A DNA stretch of 64,000 nucleotides from Antedon mediterranea (GCF_964355755.1 NC_092673.1:11229001-11293000); one strand, 5' to 3'. Counted from the stretch's first letter, positions 23,271-34,516 are shown. Notes: generated by a model not told the origin, from the letters alone. Made by a program: numbers and translations.

Positions 23271-23852
23271 CTGATGAGAAAATGTATTATTATTATTTAT
23301 TCAGGCAAAAGATACATTTTACAAAATATAATACAATCAACAAATTAAATGAAAGAACTCAGAAACTGAGTGAAGTACTTGGCAAAATATATCCACTGAC
23401 TGACTCGGAGCATGTTGAAAGATACATTTTTTTGCTTTAGGTATTAGCTTTACATTGTTAAAATCCTGCTGGGGTTAATAATTTGTTTAAATAATTTTTT
23501 GATACAAACAATTCCGGCATTGCAACAATGACCTTTCTAAAATCAAGATTGACCAGAATAACGATCGAAGAGTGTCTTGAAGCTGTGCCGATTTGCGGCG
23601 CCTCTGCCTTAACCCATGTAGTAAGCTTAACCGCTTGACCAGTCGACTAATGTTTTGGTCCATATCAAAGAATATGTCCATGTTAAAAGAAGACAGAATG
23701 CGTGCTATTTAATATATCGTACGAAAGATAAGCTTTTGTGACAAACAATATATCAATTTACCTGAAAATCAAGAGGCATGTTCTGTAAGTATATACCTAT
23801 GTACAGAAATAAGGAAGGACACACACTGGTACCAACAAAACTAATTATCAAC

Positions 23853-25205
23853 TAACAATAGTTTAATTTGAATAACAATAGAACAGCAACGCCAAAAACA
23901 AACGGGTGAATTTGAAAAGAAATAGGTTTTTTAAAACTACTCGTATGAAAAAGCCGGTACATTGAATCAAATTTTGTTTTAAAATTACAAATCACAAATT
24001 ATAACCCTTGCCTCTTGTCCAAAAATGATGTTTTTTGGACAAGTAGTTCTCGAGAAAATGTAATTTCAGTTTACGTGTTACTTTAAAACTGCTCACCGGC
24101 TTTTGAAAATTGTCTCCTATCTTTTAACACTAGCCGGTCTGAAAATAATATCATTTTTGTTATTTGTGAAGTTATCAATAAACCAATTTTGTTGATTTTC
24201 AATAGGCATGGTCTGAAAGTATATACCTATCTACACGCAAAAATTCAGAATGATAACTTGAAAACTGTAGGCGCTATCGTGCTAACAAACATACAAACAT
24301 ACAAACAAACAAACAAAGTAAATACTATACTTGGCAAAATTCTTTTTGCCAAGTAACAAACACAACGCAAGAAAAAAATATAAAATCAGTCACTAGCTGC
24401 CAGGAAAGCACAAAATCAGCCTAAGCCACTCTCACCAATTAGGTGTGTACATCCAACCAGTTACTAATTATTACAAATAATATAAATAATATAGATGATG
24501 ATAAAGTTAATATCTTAAGATAACTTATTTGATATTAAGCCTATAGTTTATATATGTAAATGCTAAATTAAATTATAAATAAACAACTATAAAATAAAAC
24601 TAGAATTATAGGTATTTTTATAATTTTACTGATATTTAACTTTTTTTTAAACATGCATGTACAGTACTACTTTTTAACTTCAAGCAACTAGCCATTTCAT
24701 AACGTCACAACATCCGATAGGATTAATTTATCTCCGCCAAGGAGGTATATGTAATCGGTAGCGTGTGTTTGTTTGTTTGTTTGCAGGATTACTCAAAAAG
24801 TAATTACAAGATCTTTACCAAAATGAATATACGGATAGATATGTGGTCAAGGACCATCCCATTAAATTTCGGGACCATTTGGGACCATGGTCCCAATTCT
24901 GGACCACTTTTTCGGTATACTGTTCAGACCTGCTAGTGTTAAAAAATAGGACAGAATTTTCCAAAAGCTGGCGAGCAGTCTTATAGTAACAAATAAACTA
25001 AAATTGAATTTTCTCGAGAACTACTTGTCCAAAAAACTTCATTTTTGTGCAAGAGGTATAATTTGTGATTTGTAAATTTAAAACATAATTTGATTTAATG
25101 TGCACGTTTTTTTGATGCGAGTAGTTTAAAAAACCTATTTCTTTTCAAATTCACTCGTTTGATTTTCACGTTGCTATTCTATTGTTAGTCAACTGAAGCT
25201 ATTGT
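23853..25205. repeat. Foldback with about 280-300-bp inverted arms
   Basis: 23853-24150 and 24935-25205 are inverted copies: AACAATAG, TTTGAAAAGAAATAGGTTTT, ACAAATCACAAATTATA, TTTTTTGGACAAGTAGTTCT, CTCGAGAAAA and TTTTTTAACACTAGCAGGTC appear in both. Between them lie a (CAAA)n tract (24293-24320), a hairpin CTTGGCAAAA/TTTTGCCAAG (24331-24354) and a (GTTT)n tract (24765-24782). It looks like two related Helitron-like end segments in opposite orientation. Confidence 0.7.
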
Positions 25206-25388
25206 TAATTGAAAGGGTTGTTACATAACCAAACTCGCATACACATGCTTGTAGTGAAATTAGCCTAAATCACAAACAGCATTAAGACACACACAAATAT
25301 ATATATATATTTCTTTGTTACCGGAGAAATCTTATGCAGGAGAATTTTACAGTAGGCGGAGGTATGCACTCTCGGAGTGTCTTTCTAG
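24728..25388 (-). mobile_element. Helitron-like element E
   Basis: Reading the minus strand: A|CTAGAAAGACACTCCGAGA, then GTGCATACCTCCGCC at the 5' end; and ATACCTCCTTGGCGGAGATA with a (CAAA)n tract close by at the other end. The layout (CTAG start, short hairpin CACTC/GAGTG, motif repeated as a hairpin at the 3' end) is that of the CTAG...CTAA family at 52196 and 62300. The 3' border is approximate. Confidence 0.55.
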
Positions 25389-25499
25389 TTTTTATATGAA
25401 TTCATATCTACATTTCATCAGCTTTTATAATAAATTTTAGTTATGCTTATTTTGAATCTATTATAGCTCCTCAGGATCAATGGTGACTCCCCAATTTTT

Positions 25500-26136
25500 T
25501 TTATTAATAATATTTTATTTTTTATTTATTTAGGTTTAAAAACACATACAAAACAGCAGCCATTGGGTGATAACGTTTGTTTACAATCAATATACATATA
25601 TAATTTAAAGTAAAAGAGGCACAATTATAAACACTATAGAAAAAAATATATATATTATAAAACACAAAATACAATATTATTCGTTCATAAAATTAAGTAC
25701 GTCATTATTATTATTATTATTTAAGATTATTATAAGTATATACATTATTAAAATTATTATATAAAAAGTCGAAAGGCATCGAGAAAGTGAGAAATAATCG
25801 TGGAAATCAACACATATCAGTTAGCATTAATAAACTTAACAATCGTAGGTATGGCAGACCTTTGATATTGTTAAGTTTTACACCTGGGGAGAAGGAGACT
25901 TCCGGTACTAGTTGTATTAGACCTAAGGGTTCTCTTCTGCATGTGGCAAGGAGGTAGCATGTCTCGAAAACAGTTGGGACTTGAGTATTCCCCCTGCCAA
26001 AGGACAACACAAGAGTGTCTCTCCTTGCCTCGAGAGAAGGTAACCCTGTAACCTCTAGGGCATTGTCATAGGAAATGTAGGTAGCACCTAACATTATTCG
26101 ATATGTAAGCAAGATATGTTGTAGATATGAATTCAT
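25500..26136 (-). pseudogene. CR1/L2-like LINE 3' fragment
   Basis: The open frame 25807-26136 encodes ILLTYRIMLGATYISYDNAL and LPSLEARRDTLVLSF, the motif at the C-terminal end of non-LTR retrotransposon polymerase proteins (family pattern RAxRIIxGxxYxSYxxAL...LPSLxxRR). The 3' region down to about 25500 is AT-rich with ATT repeats. It is 5'-truncated and lies in a piece of Helitron-like sequence. Confidence 0.6.
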
Positions 26137-26139
26137 GCA

Positions 26140-26738
26140 GAATCTTTACCTCTCGGATGTTCTGACATCATCGTATGGCCACACGAATGTAAAATATAGG
26201 ATTTTTGTCTGTTTCGTTATTTCTCATTACATTCAATAGAGCGCATCATGCTTATCCGTATTCCATTTTCCCCGAGATTTTGAAATTGTCTAGGTCAATC
26301 AACTATCTTTCGCAAGATTTACAAATATTTTAATTTTTATGACGTCATCATGTAAAAATATTTTAATAACATAGGTTACTTTATTTTGATCTTTACAGTC
26401 AATTTCAATCTGTTATAACTCGTCAGAATAAAAAGTGATAATTAATCATGATTAAAACGTTTTCTGTAGATGTGAATTCTGTTAACATTTTGCCAATCAG
26501 ATGTTGTGACGTCATCATATGGCCAGTTGAGTAAAAAAATTTGTATTTTCATATTTTGCGTCATACTTCATCACATTTAAAAGAGCGCGCATTTATATTT
26601 TACGCATTCACATTTCTTCTACATGTTAATATGTTGTTGCTGAGATAATTTCCTTCCGAAATTGCTACCTTCACGTTTCATTTTGAAACCGTCAACATGT
26701 TAAAAATTGGAATAAATAGCGGGTTCCATAATTTCACC
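26140..26738 (-). mobile_element. Helitron-like body fragment, inverted
   Basis: The minus strand matches the interior of the 52196 element in order: GAAATTATGGAACCC, GTGACGTCAT with GGCCATATGATG, TTGACCTAG, and GAGCGCAT with ATATTTTACATTCG-type sequence. No termini. It is cut at 26741 by a TA-element end. Confidence 0.6.
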
Positions 26739-26740
26739 TA

Positions 26741-26895
26741 CCGTATATTTCGGTGTATAAGTCGCACCTGTGTATAAGACGCACCCCCTACTGAGAGTAA
26801 AATATGGGTATTTTTTATATCGTCGATGTATAAGACGCACCTTATATTTCATCAAAACAATTTTTTTTTAAATTGTAATCAATATTATTGTAATA
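26741..26895. mobile_element. TA element, 'GTATAAGTCGCAC' family, left end only
   Basis: CCGTATATTTCGGTGTATAA and about 155 bases matching the first part of the copy at 5795, preceded by TA. It stops abruptly at a CAGGGGCGGATCC sequence that looks like a hAT end, so it was probably truncated by that insertion. Confidence 0.75.
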
Positions 26896-27100
26896 CAGGG
26901 GCGGATCCAGGATTTTGTGAAAGGTGGGGCGCAACTGTAGGGAGTCCACACCAAGTCAGCCCGACCATGGTTGGGGCTGAGTTGAGGCGATTTTGAAAAT
27001 GTAAAACCTCTAGATGGTCGGAAATGGCACTCTCACGTTAAATAAATGTATTAAAAATTGATATTTTAAATATGAAAACTGAGGTACTCTATTTTGAGTA
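26896..27100. mobile_element. hAT-like left end (CAGGGGCGGATCC)
   Basis: CAGGGGCGGATCCAGG at the start resembles the CAGTGGCGGATCTAGG end of the element at 38456. No matching inverted right end was identified. Downstream (about 27015-27040 and 27195-27275) are two copies of a CTCTAGATGGNCGGAAATGG segment also found inverted at 21668-21720. Confidence 0.4.
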
Positions 27101-27689
27101 AAGCGTCACAACAGGGCATTTCGCGCAAGTCAGCGTTTGCACGTACATGGCGGAAAAGGTGCTTTTCCAAGGCCGTCGACAGGACCTGTGGTGGTGAAGA
27201 GAACTTTGTTAAATGACGCCCCAGATGACCGGAAGAAATGGTACTCTCGCACATAAAATTCATGATAAATGGCACCTCTAATTTGCAGGAAAAGACACTC
27301 ATAATAATGCAGCATGCTACCAATGAGCAAAACGATCATACTTTTTCCCTCCAATAAACACACGTGACTAATTACAGGACGATATAACATTTTGTTGCCG
27401 ATTTCATTCACTCAGTATTTAGTTTTGATTGCGTTCAAGTTCCATGTGAACGTCCATCTAGGGGAAGCCCCGCAAATTTAATGCTTATTATGGCTCAATA
27501 TTTATTTACATCAATTTGTTGAAGAAATTACACAAGCCAGAAATGGTGTTGGTAGTCTATATAAGTGCTAGCTTACCTGGATAAACCGACAAATGCCATA
27601 TTTCTCCTCAAAGAGCGAGATATACTCGAAAGTAGAAAATTCATTGAACACCTCTTTCTCTAAATGGTACAGTCCACAAACCTCAAGTG

Positions 27690-27736
27690 GGAACATCCCT
27701 ACAATTCACCATCATGGTGAATTGTAGGGATGTTCC
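27690..27736. repeat. 47-bp near-perfect palindrome
   Basis: GGAACATCCCTACAATTCAC followed by CAT, a single central C, and the exact inverse: a 23-bp stem with a one-base centre. Such a palindrome can extrude a cruciform and commonly marks a recent inverted duplication. Confidence 0.9.
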
Positions 27737-28060
27737 TGTTCTGTCCTTAGACTGGGCCACGACCAACCAATTGTCGAGATACATCGATACTTATGCCATG
27801 TAAAAGAATGTCGACAGCATTCTTACTATGCGTGTAAACACGCAAGGGCCGTTGGTCGGCCGGACGGCAAAACTACGGATTGGTAAGTTGGTCATGGATT
27901 CTGAAACGCAACCAGCGTTGATCTGCCTCGGCGATAGGGACGTGAAAGTATGGGTCTTTCAGATCTATCAAGGCCGCCCAGTCTTCTCATCTTGGCCCCA
28001 ACAGGATGGATGAGACTGTCTCCACCTAAACCTGTGGGCCGAAAGAACTGCTAGTCTAGA
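27737..28060 (-). pseudogene. DIRS-type retrotransposon reverse transcriptase fragment
   Basis: The minus strand, in two frames, reads DWAALIDLKDPYFHVPIAEA and WLRFRI, then CVFTRIVRMLSTF and YLDNWLVVAQSKD. This is the DIRS/tyrosine-recombinase retrotransposon RT pattern (DWAxxIDLKDAYFHVPI...FTRVVK...YLDDWLL). The normal YLDDW catalytic motif is YLDNW here, and a stop and a frameshift break the domain; part between the fingers and palm is missing. No RNase H, methylase or tyrosine recombinase was seen on this side. Confidence 0.7.
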
Positions 28061-28980
28061 CTCATAAGGTTCAGTATGGGTCGCCATCGCCTGTTTTTGT
28101 CTCAGTTAGGAAGACGGTAGACTCGTGTCCTGAGACAGCGCATTGTATGTCGACTTGTTCCACTGCCACTTTTTGGGCAAAAAAGGAAGACCGTGCAGAT
28201 GCACACAACTCTTTTGTGGCTCTGGCGGTATCCTTGTCGAGCGAGCTTCGCGCTTACTAGGCTCGTACTGTTAATTAACATAATGCAATAGCTGTGTGTA
28301 ATTGTGGAGAGAAACCACCTGCTCTCCAGCAAATCATCTTAGGCGAACCCCCCATTTGTCTGACCTTCGGAGGGTACAGACTCCACCAGCATGTCACCAG
28401 TACCTGCAATCTCTGTTACTTTGCAATCTTGGTGTTGAACGTGCAGCCCTGTCTGATCTGCCTCGTGCAGGATACAGATTGTGGGCGTGAAAAGTCTGAA
28501 ATTTAGACAGACTTGTGGTGGCGGGCATGGGAGCGAGCACAGTGGCACCATCGGCGTGGGACCAAAAGCTATAATGGTTGCACTCTCTTTTTCTAGCAAC
28601 CTCATCAGCAGCCAACAGGATACATGTGTACAAGGTGGCCTGCTGCTTCTGCTTAACTCATACCGTAAGCAGTGTAGCCTTGATTTGTAGGTCCATGTGT
28701 TCTCCTTCAAGCTATACACTACTAGGGTGAACCTAGGTGCGTCAACTAGTAGTGCTGTCTGTGAAATCATTGTGGTTGCATCAAAGGCATACCAGTAGCT
28801 CAACACTGTGCGTACCTGCATTACTCAACAGGTAAATGCAGAAGTGCAATCTTGTTAGAAGGAAGGCATAAAGGCTCGCGATCAAAAGATTAAGCCTGTT
28901 AACTGAATCGACAATCCAGGAGAATGACTGGATAAATTGGGGCCTTCCTGAGCGGTGTATGTACAGCAAGTGAACAACAC
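28061..28980 (-). pseudogene. Probable upstream part of the DIRS-like element (RT start and ORF1 remnant)
   Basis: Next to the RT fragment the minus strand continues with a TGDWRPILNLMSL-like reading near 28060-28110, which is the start of DIRS RT. A 160-codon open frame at 28339-28821 and a 79-codon frame at 28394-28633 overlap; neither has a domain I can name. Their position agrees with the ORF1 (gag-like) region of a DIRS element. Frames are broken, so decay is advanced. Confidence 0.4.
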
Positions 28981-29578
28981 AAGCAACGCAGGAATGATAA
29001 TTATTATTCTAACCTGCAAAAACCTACCCGTCGCCCAGCAGAAGATAGGGTCGTCATTGTCGTAACCTGTAACAAGCCATGATCAATGACAAGGGAAGGC
29101 AATACCGATAAGTACGGCCTGAAGGGAGGAATATTTTGGAGAGGATAACGAGGCTTCAATTTGCCTCAAGAGAGCTCTCAACACTGTTGAAATGGCCTCT
29201 TTTTGCCCGATTTCTGTTTTCTTGACTTACTTTTCAACTCGAAATTACGTTATACGAGCACGTCAAAAGTGACAGGCTACGCACGTGTAAATTTTAAAAA
29301 AATAAATGTTTTTAAACATTTCAACATTTTTAAACATGTTCAGTAATTTCGGTCAGTTGGTAGGTTGGTCGGTCGGTCGGTAAACACTAATGAGCACGCG
29401 ACTGCAGCCATCTATATGGCCTTGCATTATTCCCACCTCTGTGCATAGTATATATTTAAGAAAAACATATGGTTTTTTTATAAATTGCAAAAAAATACTA
29501 ATTGAGATAATTGTGTAATTATTTTTGTGGTGGGTGATAAGTAAAGGGTTAGTCTACAGTTAGGTATAAAAAAAAAAA

Positions 29579-29610
29579 AATTTGCATATTGATGACGTCA
29601 TGTGACGTCA
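29579..29610. promoter_or_regulatory. Octamer plus two CRE consensus sites
   Basis: ATTTGCAT (29580-29587) is followed by two perfect TGACGTCA sites (29593-29600 and 29603-29610). By sequence these match POU octamer and CREB/ATF consensus sites. They lie at the start of a direct repeat beside the piggyBac element; function is unproven. Confidence 0.35.
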
Positions 29611-30182
29611 TTACAGGTATTTTGGATTTCGTGTTTTTTATCGAATCAATGATAAAAACTATATTTTCTATAAGAAATTCTTATTGAATACGTTTTTCCA
29701 ACTGGATATTGATGAAGATACGTATAACAAATAAAAATATATTTAAAAAATGAATTATTTTTATTGTTTTATAAAAATTATGCACAAATCAAAGTTTTTG
29801 GGCAAAATCGTGAAAATAATGACATTTTCCAAAAATTCACTGTAGTACAAAAACTAACTATTGTTTCAATTTTTGTGTGTTGTGTGTGTTTGTGTTGTGA
29901 TAAACATGATGTTGCCCTATTGGGGCGGATAAATTTGTGTTACTTTCAAAATGGCCGCCATGACGTTATTATGTGACATCATTACAGATATTTTGGTTTT
30001 CGTGTTTTTTATCGAATCAATGATAAAAACTATATTTTCTATAAGAAATTCTTATGAAATACGTTTTTCCAACTGGATATTGATGTCGATACGTATAACA
30101 AATAAAAATATAAAACAAATTGAATTATTTTCATTGTTTTATTCAAATTATGCACAAATCAAAGTTATTATGTGACATCATG
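29585..30182. repeat. Two direct 200-bp repeats beside the piggyBac element
   Basis: About 29605-29805 and 29975-30175 share TCATTACAG, ATTTTGG, CGTGTTTTTTATCGAATCAA, TGATAAAAACTATATTTTCT, AAATACGTTTTTCCAACTGG, GATACGTATAACAAATAAAA and ATTATGCACAAATCAAAGTT in order. They differ by small changes (GACGTCA in one, GACATCA in the other). The second copy abuts the transposase stop region, so this is probably the 3' untranslated/terminal region of the piggyBac element, duplicated. Confidence 0.75.
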
Positions 30183-30198
30183 GTTTTTTGGTTTTCTC

Positions 30199-32342
30199 TT
30201 ACTCATCATCCTCTTTAGAATAGTCCAATTTTGGGTGGTAGGCCCTGAAACAATCTTTATCGGCATGCAAACCTGGGTTACTTGGGCAATCTTTGCAAAT
30301 CCACACTGTCTTGATCTCTCTTCCAGCACTTGTGCGGTGACCACGAGCCCAGCACACCCGGCACATTTTGTCTTTCTTGTTTTTTGTGTTGCCGTCTTTA
30401 CTTTCTCTTTTAACGGGAAAGTGCTTCCCAGTTAGCCTTTGTACTACTTCATGACGTGTTACATCTTTGTTCAATCTAGGGCGTGAACACACAAGTACTG
30501 TCAAAAGATCTTTGAAATCAGCCAAAAAATCTTTGGTAGATGGCATGAACTTCCGATGGAGTTTGTGGGCACTTAGAGCACACTGCATGAACATTCTGAG
30601 AGCTATTTTCTTATACCACTTGCAAGTTTTGCTTACAATGCTCACGCTGTGCAGCTGTTGGTCCACCATATCAACTCCTCCCATGTTGTGATTATACGCA
30701 ATTATACATGATGGCTTGTGAATAAGATTGTTGTCTTTGTCACGTTTTGTAGTTGGGATCATAGCGGCCCTGCCTTCCGTGGTCAGCATGCACACTTCTT
30801 TTGGTTTATTGTTAGATTTGTTTTTTAGCGTTCGGAACTTTACCGCTAACATGTTTCCCGTTTGCGACTTCATAAAACATGATGTTCCCTTGTCAAGTGC
30901 CTTTGTCCCTAGATCACTGGGGTAACCGGAACGCTTTTGGTTGACAGTGCCACAAAGGTATGTATCGTGATCAAGAAGGTACGTAGCCAGAGCTGGAGAT
31001 GTATAAAAATTATCAACATAAAGTGTGTGGCCTCGGTCGAGAAAAGGCTGCTCATGTTTAGGAATACGCTCAGTAACAAGCATTTGAGGATGAGGGTCTT
31101 GATGATCTCTGAAAATATTCTCAGCTGAATATACAATAAAATCAAGAGATACGCCATCGGATGTACATAGTTCATAAAACTTGATTGCAAAACGTGCACG
31201 TTTTGTTCGAATGCATTGCTTGAACAGCAGTCTCCCCTTGAACAAAAGCAAGGATTCATCTACGCAGATTTTTTTTTATGGCGAATAAACACGCTGCATT
31301 CGTTCTCGAACCATTCTGATGAGAGGCCTAATTTTGTAGAGCCTGTCCCTATTGACATCCGTGGGGTCATGTGCAGGGTCTTCATTGTTTGCAAAATGTA
31401 GAAATTTCATTATCAGAAAAAAACCTATCTCTGTTCATTATTTGGGCAAATATAGGTGTTTGTATCAAATCATCAGTGCTCCAATACATTTCTAGCCTAG
31501 ACTTGTGAATAATACCCATCAGTCCAAACCTAAAAACGTCTTCATTTCAGGAACGGTAGTGGGAACCCATTGATGATTGATTTTCAGTTTATCACGGTTT
31601 GCATTGATGAACTGCTGAGCATATCGATTGGTCTCCTCTACAATATGCGAAAATATATCATCAGTAAAGTACTGAAAAAAGAACTCCTCAATTGAAGCAT
31701 TATCACCCATTCTAACTTTGAGTCGTTCCCCATCAGAGAATGGAATTTGCTTTGGTTGAAAACTATCATTTGGATCAATTTCCCAATTTATCTTTGGGTT
31801 CTGATCTCTTGCAGGCCTGCGCCCCTGTCCTCTAGCACGAGGCCGGCCCCTCTGACCTCCTCTTCCACGTATACCTCCACGAACACGTGGCCCACGTCTG
31901 CCTCCTCTATTGCCACCGCGTACACCACGTAGATCTGTATTGCCATCAAGAACACGTGCACCACGTCTTACTCCACCACGAACACGTGCACCACATCTTC
32001 CTCTACCACGACCACGCACAACTGGCACTGGCACTGGCACATCATCATCTGATACTGATATACGATCAGAACTCACCGCTTCATCGTCACTGTCTACGCT
32101 CGCTTCACCGTCACTGTCCACAGACATATCTACAGTACATCCTGTGATCCATGGCCTACGTCAGGTTCATCCACATCTAACGAACAATCAGCACTCATCA
32201 TAGAATCACTATCATCGGAACTATAGTCAGCAGACGGGAACGATTGAATTGAATCATTGACATCAAAGTCATCTTCACTGTCTGAATCAGCAAATATCTG
32301 ATTCAAAGCTTCACTAACATCATATAGCCTTTGTTGCGCCAT
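30199..32342 (-). pseudogene. piggyBac-like transposase pseudogene (PGBD type)
   Basis: Three open segments on the minus strand form one piggyBac (DDE_Tnp_1_7) transposase. 32342-32130: acidic N-terminus starting MAQQRLYDVSEALN. 32127-31519: Arg/Gly-rich linker and FSDGERLKVRMGD...EFFFQYFT. 31251-30199: LYVDNFYTSPALATYLL, NHNMGGVDMVDQQL and a C-terminal Cys/His finger (CRVCWARGHRTSAGR...WICKDC). The reading is broken by a frameshift near 32130-32160, a frameshift near 31522-31526 at FLGL, an extra base in an A7 run (31417-31423) and an in-frame TAA at about 31274-31276 after VYSP. Acidic residues expected of the catalytic triad (for example VDES and VDN) remain visible. It is inactive. Confidence 0.88.
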
Positions 32343-32643
32343 TTCGCTACTCTCAAAACAACTTTCCAAGATAGAAATAACTAGTCAAGCGAAAGAAAAC
32401 TTTATAGAGGGCGCATGATTTTCAAGACGATAATACAACTATAGAGGGCCGTTTTTCTTGCTGGAAAATATTTTCAATGACTTGCAAAAATATTCCAATT
32501 CATCGAAAAAACATAGAGGGTGCTATATATTATAGGCAAATACGATTAAATCAATGTATTGCCCATACCCGGTATCACCGTGTATACGCATTTCAACGAC
32601 GTTTGTTTATACCCGGTAGTACCGGTTATACGCAGTGAAAGGG
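32343..32643. mobile_element. Right terminal region of the piggyBac-like element
   Basis: The sequence ends GCAGTGAAAGGG directly before TTAA (32644-32647), as expected for a piggyBac end with its TTAA target. Two copies of ATACCCGGTA...ACCG.GTATACGCA lie at 32565-32590 and 32609-32634 and could be transposase-binding repeats. The matching left end TTAACCC... was not found left of 30199. Confidence 0.6.
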
Positions 32644-32871
32644 TTAATGAAATAGATTGATATTTGTAGTCAACTGCTCTTAATATACCAATTATGAATT
32701 TTTTGTACTACACCTTGCCTTTAGCTCTTCTTGATTTGTGTTTATTTTGGTAATTTCCGCAAATAACGAATATCTCTCTCTCGAAGTGCAATATCAATAA
32801 TCATGAAACTTTGGCGGTCATGTTGTGCCACAATTCTCTGTTTATTGCCATGTTCAGCAACATGTAACAAC

Positions 32872-33333
32872 TCAGTCTTTGGTATTATTGCCTCTATTCC
32901 GAATCCATTCAGCTATGCTGGCCAACCAAGTGACTCTTTTACTCCCCCTGCTCCTTCTTCCTTCTATCTTTCCAGTTAATGCCACGTTCTCCAGACCTCT
33001 CTTCCTCAACACATGTCCCATGAATCTCATCTGTCTAATCCTAATATCCTTCAGTAGTTTCCTGCACACTCTAGCTCTTATCAATACATCTTCGTTACTA
33101 ACTCTATCTGTCCATGGAATTCTCATCATTCTCCTTAGAAACCACATCTCACAGCTTTCCAATCTTTTTCTGAGGTCATTTGTGATTGACCAGGCCTCAC
33201 TTCCATACTTCAGCACAGGATAGATGTAGCAGTTTAATACACGCAACCTGGTTTCCATACTCATCGCACAGTTCTTTAAGATATTCTTCATTTCTCCAAA
33301 TTCGGATTTCGCAAGGACTATGTGTGTAGTCAC
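32872..33333 (-). pseudogene. Non-LTR retrotransposon RT C-terminal fragment (endonuclease-RT type)
   Basis: A 153-codon open frame reading VLNCYIYPVLKYGSEAWSIT, MWFLRRMMRIPWTDRVSNED and RQMRFMGHVLRKRGLENVAL. This is the well-known C-terminal block of endonuclease-reverse-transcriptase LINEs (CYxxxxLLYGxExW...RRMxRIPWxDxVSNxEVL). The catalytic RT motifs are upstream and missing; similarity is lost at about 33333. There is no stop inside the fragment, so it is relatively young. Confidence 0.75.
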
Positions 33334-33589
33334 TGCACTCCCAATCTACCCTCATGCATGCATGCATATACATCTGTATATTAAAAGACAATCTTGAAAT
33401 AGAAAAGATCGCTAAATTCTTGTGTGAGTGTAATTGTGATTTATTGACCATGAATGATAGTCATAAGAAATTTCAAAGATGCGATGTGATGGTTATTGAA
33501 ACAAACTATATTTTTATTATGATGGTTATGCCTGTGTTATGTCTTCAATTGACAGACTAGGAAAAGGCAGTCTAATTTTCACAGAGTGA

Positions 33590-34425
33590 ATTATCAATTG
33601 ATTTGCTTGAAAAATGTATACTGAAATTCGTGTCTGGATGGCCAAAAACTTTTTAAAACTAATGATGATAAGACTGAGTACATTCATTTTGGTTCGCAAC
33701 AACAATTAGAGAAAATTCCATCTAGGAGGGTTTCCCTTGGTAACTTTTGTACTAAAAATACTACACAAGTTAGAAATCTTGGTGTAATTCTGGATGCTAA
33801 TATGACCATGACGGCTCATATTTCTAAAATTACGTCTGCATCGTCATATCATTTAAGAAATATTCGAGGCATCAGAAAATACTTAAATTGTGCAGCTGCT
33901 GAGCAACTTGTACATGCATTTGTTAGTTCGCGTCTCGATATGTGTAACTTCTTGTTATTTGGTCTTCCACATAAACAACTGCATAGGCTTTAGCTTATAC
34001 AAAATGCGGCTGCACAAGTTTCACCTTAAAAGAGTTACATTGGCTGCCTATTAAACATAGAATTGTTTAAAAAATATTGTTAATTGTTTTCAAAGTTATT
34101 AATGGAATTGCTCCAGAGTATGTGACTGATATACTGGGCTTATACTCTCCTAAATGTAATTTACGATCCAATAATAAGTTGCTTTTATTTCAACCGAAAT
34201 CTCACCACTCGTTTGGAGATCGTGCTTTTTCTATTAATGCTCTGCATCTGTGGAATGACATTCCTGAATGGATTAGGCATTGCCACACAATTGTGACCCA
34301 ATCTGGCAAAACCCTCTCTTTGTCGGCAATTCAAAATTCACGTGATCAGTCAAAATACGTCCAAATCGACTACCCTGGCAGTTTACATGTTTTTGCATTT
34401 TCAAAATATTTCACTATTTAAGAAT
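33590..34425 (+). pseudogene. CR1/L2-like LINE RT C-terminal fragment
   Basis: Plus-strand readings include NDDKTEYIHFGSQQQ, VRNLGVILDANMTM, AHISKITSASSYHLRNIRGI, FVSSRLDMCNFLLFGLP, then after a stop and frameshift KVINGIAPEYVTDILGLY and SFGDRAFSINALHLWNDIPE. This is the thumb/C-terminal region of CR1/L2/Rex-type polymerase proteins. The break after GLPHKQLHRL (stop at about 33991) and loss of frame to 34077 show decay. The end (34291-34340) contains TGTGACCCAATCTGGCAAAA, also seen inverted at 39830-39875. Confidence 0.75.
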
Positions 34426-34465
34426 ACGTCTACCTGATTTAAACTCCCAAAATTTAATTAAAATT

Positions 34466-34516
34466 ATGAAAAACTAGAGGGTGAGCTCGCTTCGCTCGCT
34501 CCCCCTCTAGGAAGTG
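34466..34516. repeat. CTAG hairpin (possible Helitron-like end)
   Basis: CTAGAGGGTGAGCTCGCTTC followed by GCTCGCTCCCCCTCTAG forms a hairpin preceded by A. The CTAG start with an adjoining hairpin is like the 5' ends at 52196 and 25388. No matching 3' end was identified. Confidence 0.35.

Noticed and set aside
23165-23440. 91-codon plus-strand open frame
   Set aside because: It is the antisense shadow of PTDSS1 exon 3 on the minus strand.
31910-32203. Pro/Arg/Thr-rich plus-strand frame
   Set aside because: Antisense shadow of the Arg/Gly-rich region of the piggyBac transposase.
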